Shown here: one piece after another, positions 7,331-11,947 of the stretch
Position numbering within the stretch: position 1 is the stretch's first letter
Layout of the letters: each line of letters begins with the position of its first letter
Assembly: GCA_943323675.2 (NCBI GenBank)
Contig: CALPIR020000057.1
Span: 1-11,947 of the forward strand
Reading direction: 5' to 3'
DNA length: 11,947 nucleotides
DNA from: Chitinophaga pinensis
Lineage (GTDB): Bacteria; Bacteroidota; Bacteroidia; UKL13-3
The notes under the pieces: generated by a model
What the model was told of the DNA's origin: nothing
Database searches by the model: none
The model's input: only the letters and a program-made list of their open reading frames with translations
Position numbers and translations under genes: made by a program

Positions 7331-7969
7331 CTATTTACGCAGTAACTTCTTTGTAAAGGCAGCAATTACCATCACCAATACTGCTCCTATTAATGCCAAT
7401 GCCATGTCTTTTTGCGAATCCCAAACATCACCTTGAGTGCCTAAATATGCGGTGCCTTGTGCAGTAAAAAACACATCGGCAACAAGCCATTCAATTATCT
7501 CATATGCGCCACTTAAACTCATGGTAATTTCAACAGGTAAAACCCAACAAACCCAATTTGGCCAATCAAACCAGTTTTTAAAATAATCTCGTAGCGGGTA
7601 ACCCAATAAAAATCCATAACTAAAATGCACAATTCTATCGTAGTGATTTCTTTCTAAATTCAGGGCATCTTTTATCCAAAATCCTAGCGGGTTTTCTGAA
7701 TAGGTATACATTGCACCATAAATGTGTAGCATGGTGTAAATAAATATTAGGGTATAACTTAAATCACTAAATTTAAATTTTTTGTAGGTTAATGTTATTG
7801 TTGTTAAACCAATTAAGGTAAAAATATTTTCAATCATCCAATTTGCTAAATCGGCTGTGAAAAATAGGGTGTACGCCCAAAAAACAAAAAATGTAACCAA
7901 GAATAATTTAAGTAAATTATTCTCTTTAAACGTAATTCTTTGGGTTGATGAAGTGGTGGTTAATCTCAT
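7331..7969 (-). CDS. DUF2238 (YjdF-like) integral membrane protein
   Basis: A 212-residue membrane protein with about six hydrophobic segments (near residues 21-38, 45-61, 71-89, 113-126, 139-163 and 187-206). I recognise the DUF2238/YjdF family from two conserved polar motifs: RNHYDRIVHFSYGF (107-120) and GTQGDVWDSQKDM (177-189). An acidic AYEIIEW lies between them (155-161). Clustered His, Asp and Glu next to membrane helices suggest a metal-binding or catalytic site in the membrane, but no function is established that I can cite, and this is an inference. The gene begins 5 nt after the stop of the hotdog-fold gene and is the last of three tightly spaced genes. The bidirectional terminator lies 20 nt beyond its stop. 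Confidence 0.85.
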   Translation of the reverse strand: MRLTTTSSTQRITFKENNLLKLFLVTFFVFWAYTLFFTADLANWMIENIFTLIGLTTITLTYKKFKFSDLSYTLIFIYTMLHIYGAMYTYSENPLGFWIKDALNLERNHYDRIVHFSYGFLLGYPLRDYFKNWFDWPNWVCWVLPVEITMSLSGAYEIIEWLVADVFFTAQGTAYLGTQGDVWDSQKDMALALIGAVLVMVIAAFTKKLLRK

Positions 7970-7974
7970 TAGCT

Positions 7975-8391
7975 TTATTTTTTAAGTTGAATAAACCATT
8001 CGTATACTCCGTTCATTACTTCTTCATTATTGTCATTAACAAGAACAATGTAAATTTTAATTAATGCACGCTTATGTAGATTAAATATATGTAAAAATTC
8101 ATCTTGGGTTTCTTGACTTACGTTTGCTTTAGCCCTTATTCTTCCATGTGCAGGTTTTTTAAATTTCACTTCCGATTTTCGGAGCATAGGAATTACATTG
8201 GGCGCAATTTCGGGAAAAGTATTCAATAGCCACTGCCCTGAGGCAAACTCTGCAAGAGAAAATTGTGCAGCTGCAGCTACCGTTCCCAAATGGTTGGTGT
8301 AATTAATGTCATCAGTAAGTTCAAATAGAAAATCACCTTGGCCTTCTGTTAGCCCAAGTAATTTAGCAAATGGAATATGTTTAAGATTCAT
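7975..8391 (-). CDS. Hotdog-fold protein, DUF4442/PaaI-like thioesterase candidate
   Basis: A 138-residue cytoplasmic protein, a normal length for a single hotdog domain. NHLGTVAAAAQFSLAEFASG (33-52) resembles the start of the central hotdog helix in thioesterases (N/H, then LGT, then small residues, then LAE), with Asn33, His34 and Glu48 as likely active-site positions. Beta strands follow: a lysine-rich VKFKKPAHGRIRAKANV (75-91) and two more toward the C-terminus (IKIYIVLV and VMNGVYEWFIQL). Many hotdog proteins hydrolyse acyl-CoA; the best guess within the fold is the DUF4442 group, but substrate and activity are not shown. The first codon is 2 nt after the stop of the TonB-like gene and the stop is 5 nt before the DUF2238 gene, so the three are probably co-transcribed and perhaps translationally coupled. 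Its partners being envelope proteins may hint at a role in lipid or acyl metabolism (inference). Confidence 0.72.
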   Translation of the reverse strand: MNLKHIPFAKLLGLTEGQGDFLFELTDDINYTNHLGTVAAAAQFSLAEFASGQWLLNTFPEIAPNVIPMLRKSEVKFKKPAHGRIRAKANVSQETQDEFLHIFNLHKRALIKIYIVLVNDNNEEVMNGVYEWFIQLKK

Positions 8392-8393
8392 TT

Positions 8394-9263
8394 TTATTTG
8401 AGTTTAAAAGATACAGGAAGTGTGTATCTGACCCTAACTGTTTTACCATTTTGTTTTCCCGGTTTCCAATTTGGCATGTTGTTTATTACTCGTAGTGTCT
8501 CTTCGTCCATTCCCCATTCCATTTTTTTTAAAATAGATGCATTAGAAATACTGCCATCTTTTTCAACATTAAATTGTACGATAACTCTCCCTTCAATTTT
8601 ATTTTCTTTTGCTTCCACCGGGTAGTTAATGTTTTTGCTAATGTATTGGTATAGGTCCCCATTAAATTCTGGCATTTGCTCAACAAAAGTTAAGACATCA
8701 TCATCTGCTTTTTGAAATTGTTGTGCATCCTCAATTCCATGGTTGGGGGCTGTATTTGACTCTTCGATAATTTTAAAGTGTTCATTACTCTCTTGTGAAA
8801 TTTGTTTGGGTTTATTGAAACTTTTTAAAATCGTTTCATCAGGAATAATTAAATAAGTAATTTGTTTGTTGTATAACTTAAAACCAATTGCAATCTTATG
8901 TTTAGCAGCTACAGTATTTCCATTAACTTTAGCTGGAATCCATTTGGGCATTTCTGAAATTACGCGTTTTACTTCATTACATAAATCAGGATATTTACTT
9001 GTAGTGCATATCATATCGGTGATATTCCCATTTAATGACACCACAAATTCAACTTCCATAATACCTTCTTGTTTTTTGCTCAGTGCTTCTTGTGGATATT
9101 TGGTTTTTGTAGTAATAAAATTTTCGAGGGCCGTTTCACCACCACTATATTGTGGTTTGTTATCAACTCTTTGGTAAACAGAATCAGGTTTGGTTTGTGC
9201 AGATGATTGTTGTATTTGGGCTATTGTAATTAGTAAAAACACAGCGTTAAATATTTTTTTCAT
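8394..9263 (-). CDS. Periplasmic protein with two TonB C-terminal domains
   Basis: A 289-residue exported protein. I place the start at the ATG at 9263 because it begins a good signal sequence (MKKIFNAVFLLITIAQ, cleavage likely after QSSA at residue 22). The frame is open upstream to 9368, but that stretch contains the aconitase terminator and overlaps the aconitase stop. Two TonB C-terminal domains are visible. The first spans about 37-130 (YSGGETALENFI...KYPQEA...MPKWIPAKVNG), the second about 197-289 (MPEFNGDLYQYI...NYPVEAKE...MPNWKPGKQNGKTVRVRYTLPVSFKLK). A polar linker of about 65 residues joins them. TonB normally couples the inner-membrane proton gradient to outer-membrane receptors. 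This protein has no lasting membrane anchor, no Pro-rich spanner and no ExbB/ExbD neighbours, so it is probably not a classical TonB. Cys86 and Cys95 in the first domain could form a disulphide. First gene of a three-gene cluster. Confidence 0.85.
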   Translation of the reverse strand: MKKIFNAVFLLITIAQIQQSSAQTKPDSVYQRVDNKPQYSGGETALENFITTKTKYPQEALSKKQEGIMEVEFVVSLNGNITDMICTTSKYPDLCNEVKRVISEMPKWIPAKVNGNTVAAKHKIAIGFKLYNKQITYLIIPDETILKSFNKPKQISQESNEHFKIIEESNTAPNHGIEDAQQFQKADDDVLTFVEQMPEFNGDLYQYISKNINYPVEAKENKIEGRVIVQFNVEKDGSISNASILKKMEWGMDEETLRVINNMPNWKPGKQNGKTVRVRYTLPVSFKLK

Positions 9264-9290
9264 ACCACAATATAGGTTATCAAGGTTATA

Positions 9291-9328
9291 AAAAAAAAGC
9301 GCCCCGAGGTTATTCTCGAGGCGCTTTT
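9291..9328 (-). terminator. Intrinsic terminator of the aconitase gene
   Basis: Read on the - strand, AAAAGCGCC-T-CGAG and CTCG-G-GGCGCTTTT form a continuous 14-bp stem with one U-G wobble and a 6-nt loop, followed by eight T. On the + strand the same position is a C-A mismatch, so the hairpin is built for the - strand. It starts about 20 nt after the aconitase stop and ends 28 nt before the ATG of the TonB-like gene, which separates the two transcripts. Confidence 0.9.
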
Positions 9329-9348
9329 GTGTAAAGTTAATGTTGTGG

Positions 9349-11613
9349 TTATTTACCAACACTTGCACGTATAATGTTTAATGCACCACCTGCTTTAAAC
9401 CACTCAATTTGTTGTTCGTTGTAGGTATGATTTACCGTGATGTTTTCTTTGCTGCCATCATGATGTGTTAATACCAAAGTTAATGGTGTATTAGGAGCAA
9501 ATTCTGTTAATCCTAATATGTCTACCAAATCATCTTCTTGTATTTTGTTGTAATCTTCTTTATCTGCAAAAGTTAAAGCCAACATACCTTGTTTTTTTAG
9601 GTTGGTTTCGTGAATACGGGCAAATGATTTTACCAATACCGCACGTACACCTAAATGACGGGGCTCCATAGCAGCGTGCTCGCGGCTTGAACCTTCACCG
9701 TAGTTTTCATCACCCACCACAATACTGCCTATACCCTGTGCTTTGTATGCACGTTGTACTTTAGGTACAGCTTGGTATTCACCAGTTAATTGATTTTTTA
9801 CCGAGTCAGTTTTTTCGTTATAAAAATTAACTGCACCAATAAGCATGTTGTTAGAAATATTATCTAAGTGACCACGGTATTTTAACCAAGGGCCTGCCAT
9901 GGAAATATGGTCGGTTGTACATTTACCTTTAGCTTTAATCAACAGTTTTAAACCTATTAAGTTATTACCCTCCCATGCTGCAAAAGGATCTAATAATTGT
10001 AAACGATCTGAAGTAGTAGAAACTGCAACTGTAATATGCGAACCATCAACAGCTGGAGCTTGGTATCCTGCATCTTCAACTGCAAAACCTTTTGCTGGTA
10101 ATTCATCACCAGTTGGAGGATCTAATTTTACAGCTTCACCTTTATCGTTAATTAATGTATCAGTTATTGGGTTAAAACCTAAATCACCCGAGATTGCTAT
10201 CGCAGCTACCATTTCTGGTGAAGTTACAAAAGCGAAGGTGTTTGGGTTACCATCAGCACGTTTGGCAAAGTTGCGGTTAAACGAGTGCACAATGGTGTTC
10301 TTCTCAGATTTTTCTGCACCTTCACGATCCCACATACCAATACATGGTCCACAAGCATTGGTAAATACTTTTGCATTTAAATCGGTAAAAGTTTTTAATA
10401 AACCGTCTCTATCTGCAGTGTAACGTACTTGTTCAGATCCTGGATTAATACCAAATTGAGCTTTGGTTTTTAATCCTTTTTCAATCGCTTGTTTTGCTAT
10501 AGATGCAGCACGAGCTAAATCTTCGTATGATGAGTTGGTGCATGATCCAATCAATCCCCACTCAACAGTTAAAGGCCAGCTGTTTTTAACAGCCTCCTCC
10601 TTCATTTTGCTAATCGGAGTAGCCAAATCTGGAGTAAACGGACCGTTTATGTGTGGTTCTAATGTATCTAAGTTAATTTCAATTATTTGATCGAAGTATG
10701 TTTCAGGATTTGCATATACTTCAGTGTCGGCAGTTAAGTGATGTTTGATTGCATTTGCCGCATCAGCAACATCAGCACGACCAGTAGCGCGTAAATATCG
10801 CTCCATGCTTTCATCATAACCAAAGGTTGATGTGGTTGCACCAATTTCTGCACCCATGTTACAAATTGTACCTTTACCTGTACAGCTTAAACTGTTAGCG
10901 CCATCACCAAAATATTCAACAATAGCACCTGTACCACCTTTTACAGTTAAAATGCCTGCTACTTTTAATATTACATCTTTAGCAGAAGCCCAACCGTTTA
11001 ATTTTCCTGTAAGTTTTACGCCAATCAATTTAGGGAATTTCAGTTCCCAAGGTAAACCAGCCATCACATCGCAAGCATCAGCACCACCAACACCAATGGC
11101 AATCATACCCAAACCACCAGCGTTAACTGTGTGAGAGTCTGTTCCAATCATCATACCACCCGGAAATGCATAGTTTTCTAAAACCACTTGGTGAATAATG
11201 CCTGCTCCTGGTTTCCAAAATCCGATACCGTATTTGTTAGATACCGAAGCCAAGAAATCATATACTTCTTTACTTTCTTTATTGGCAAAAGCTAAATCAT
11301 CAGCAGCACCCGACTTTGCAGTAATTAAGTGATCGCAATGAACTGTTGAAGGTACAGCTACTTTGGGGCGACCTGCTTGCATAAATTGTAACAATGCCAT
11401 TTGTGCAGTTGCATCTTGCATAGCAACGCGGTCAGGGTTAAAATCTACATAGTCTTTTCCACGGTTATATGCTGCAGCTGCATTACCTGCTGTTAAGTGG
11501 CTGTATAATATTTTTTCGGTTAAAGTAAGTGGGCGATTTACCACTTTACGTGCAGCAGCAATGCGCTCATCCATGCGAGCGTAAACTGCTTTAATCATTT
11601 CTAAATCGAACAT
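9349..11613 (-). CDS. acn: Aconitate hydratase (mitochondrial-type aconitase)
   Basis: A 754-residue cytoplasmic [4Fe-4S] enzyme that interconverts citrate and isocitrate through cis-aconitate in the TCA cycle. The cluster ligands are Cys358 (GSCTNSSYED), Cys421 and Cys424 (NACGPCIGMW), the same numbers as in mature mammalian mitochondrial aconitase. The catalytic Ser642 and substrate-binding Arg644 lie in GEGSSREHAAMEPRHLG. The His-containing VHCDHLITAKSG and GTDSHTVNAGGLG motifs of domain 1 are also present. The swivel domain follows the linker near residue 530. Length and numbering place it with the mitochondrial type rather than the longer AcnA/IRP1 (about 890) or AcnB (about 860) types; this type is usual in Bacteroidota. 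The start ATG is supported by the promoter 26 nt upstream and by MFDLEMIKAVYARMDERI, typical of the family N-terminus. It is transcribed alone and ends at the terminator at 9291-9328. Confidence 0.97.
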   Translation of the reverse strand: MFDLEMIKAVYARMDERIAAARKVVNRPLTLTEKILYSHLTAGNAAAAYNRGKDYVDFNPDRVAMQDATAQMALLQFMQAGRPKVAVPSTVHCDHLITAKSGAADDLAFANKESKEVYDFLASVSNKYGIGFWKPGAGIIHQVVLENYAFPGGMMIGTDSHTVNAGGLGMIAIGVGGADACDVMAGLPWELKFPKLIGVKLTGKLNGWASAKDVILKVAGILTVKGGTGAIVEYFGDGANSLSCTGKGTICNMGAEIGATTSTFGYDESMERYLRATGRADVADAANAIKHHLTADTEVYANPETYFDQIIEINLDTLEPHINGPFTPDLATPISKMKEEAVKNSWPLTVEWGLIGSCTNSSYEDLARAASIAKQAIEKGLKTKAQFGINPGSEQVRYTADRDGLLKTFTDLNAKVFTNACGPCIGMWDREGAEKSEKNTIVHSFNRNFAKRADGNPNTFAFVTSPEMVAAIAISGDLGFNPITDTLINDKGEAVKLDPPTGDELPAKGFAVEDAGYQAPAVDGSHITVAVSTTSDRLQLLDPFAAWEGNNLIGLKLLIKAKGKCTTDHISMAGPWLKYRGHLDNISNNMLIGAVNFYNEKTDSVKNQLTGEYQAVPKVQRAYKAQGIGSIVVGDENYGEGSSREHAAMEPRHLGVRAVLVKSFARIHETNLKKQGMLALTFADKEDYNKIQEDDLVDILGLTEFAPNTPLTLVLTHHDGSKENITVNHTYNEQQIEWFKAGGALNIIRASVGK

Positions 11614-11852
11614 ATTATTTAAAATTATTTTTTGATTTCAAATCTAAATTGGGCCGCAATTTACAAATAATGTAGGCCTATTGCCACTTTTTGTTAAAAT
11701 ATAATTTGCCAATAAATGATTGGTTTTCATTGGTTTGTTTTGGGTAGATGTGATTTATAACCATTCTAATTAAAACCTCTGCTAATCACTTCTTTTGGTA
11801 AATTTATTTTCATTAATCAGTTAATTATTTAGATTATTGTAAGGTGTAAATT
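11614..11852. other. Divergent intergenic region between aconitase and the partial gene
   Basis: This spacer of 239 bases carries the start signals of two genes that point away from each other. It holds the aconitase promoter (11639-11667), an 8-bp palindrome TAGGCCTA (11673-11680), and a pair of ATTGGTTT direct repeats (11719-11726 and 11729-11736) with an inverted CCAAT just before them (11709-11713). For the rightward gene I see no full TTG/TAnnTTTG promoter; TAAATTTA (11799-11806) is one base from the -7 consensus but lacks a -33 partner. No further gene is visible. Confidence 0.5.
11639..11667 (-). promoter_or_regulatory. Candidate Bacteroidota promoter for aconitase (TTTG-N17-TAGATTTG)
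   Basis: On the - strand TTTG (11667-11664) is followed by 17 nt and then TAGATTTG (11646-11639), a full match to TAnnTTTG. The start point would be near 11632, giving a leader of about 19 nt before the aconitase ATG at 11613. The spacer is at the short end of the accepted range. Confidence 0.55.
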
Positions 11853-11947
11853 ATGGAATTAGTATATAAAGCAAGGTATTTTGATGGCTACACGGGTAAA
11901 CCGCAACAGGTTGATGTGTTGTGGCATGATGATGCTTGGGTTATTCA
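11853..11947 (+). CDS. Partial gene, N-terminus only; possibly leader domain of an M48-type metallopeptidase
   Basis: An open frame starts at the ATG at 11853 and is still open at the window end, giving 31 complete residues. AAGGTG lies about 8 nt upstream and could act as a weak ribosome-binding site. The protein starts MELVYKARYFDGYTGKPQQV and continues DVLWHDDAWVI. The pattern ARYFDGxTxKPxxVxV, with alternating hydrophobic residues after it, resembles the small beta-rich domain found at the N-terminus of some M48 (HtpX/Oma1-like) peptidases. That resemblance is from memory, and the HExxH zinc motif, if present, lies beyond the window. It is not a secreted protein by its N-terminus (no signal peptide). 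It is divergent from aconitase. Confidence 0.55.
   Translation, partial: MELVYKARYFDGYTGKPQQVDVLWHDDAWVI

Noticed and set aside
8866..9177. Hydrophobic 103-codon frame on the + strand opposite the TonB-like gene
   Set aside because: The apparent membrane-like sequence is the complement of the TonB-like coding strand; there is no promoter or ribosome-binding site.
9899..11134. Several open frames of 75-174 codons on the + strand opposite aconitase
   Set aside because: All are antisense to a gene whose active-site residues are all in place; none has a recognisable domain. They are shadows.
11673..11680. TAGGCCTA palindrome as an operator
   Set aside because: It is only 8 bp, its flanks do not extend the symmetry, and a site of this size is expected by chance; mentioned in the spacer entry only.
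1..11947. Search for transposons, CRISPR arrays, integrase attachment sites, tRNA or rRNA
   Set aside because: No transposase-like protein, no regularly spaced repeats and no tRNA- or rRNA-like sequence was seen by eye. Gene content and codon use look uniform, with no sign of a mobile island.

Overview
The window looks like chromosomal DNA from a member of the Bacteroidota (Bacteroidetes). It is AT-rich and ribosome-binding sites are weak. The promoter candidates fit the Bacteroidota -33/-7 pattern (TTG, a spacer of about 17-23 nt, then TAnnTTTG). The gene families also fit: a subtilase with an acidic DDDNNGYVDD insert, a free-standing protein with TonB C-terminal domains, and a mitochondrial-type aconitase.

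Left part (1-5234, + strand): the 3' end of a TolC-type outer-membrane channel, then a lipoprotein periplasmic adaptor, then a 1123-residue RND pump. Together they form a tripartite efflux operon. About 300 bases without a convincing protein gene follow. This stretch holds a good Bacteroidota promoter, a series of RNA hairpins and a GAAA-capped intrinsic terminator, and may encode a small RNA of about 120 nt.

Middle (5235-7310, + strand): a single ArsC/Spx-family thioredoxin-fold protein, then a secreted S8 subtilase. The subtilase has its own promoter, and a perfect 10-bp inverted repeat covers the -33 region of that promoter. The subtilase ends in a strong terminator placed between convergent genes.

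Right part (7331-11613, - strand): a compact three-gene cluster reads leftwards: a protein with two TonB C-terminal domains, a hotdog-fold thioesterase-like protein and a DUF2238/YjdF-like membrane protein, with gaps of 2 and 5 nt. Upstream of it, also leftward, is aconitase with every Fe-S ligand and active-site residue checked in place; it has its own promoter and a strong terminator. A divergent gene begins at 11853 and runs off the window; its N-terminus resembles the leader domain found before some M48 metallopeptidases.

Most of the window is ordinary housekeeping and efflux content. I saw no mobile element, CRISPR array, rRNA or tRNA. The best candidates for something undescribed are the possible structured small RNA after the efflux operon, the operator-like repeat before the subtilase, and the TonB-like/hotdog/DUF2238 gene cluster.
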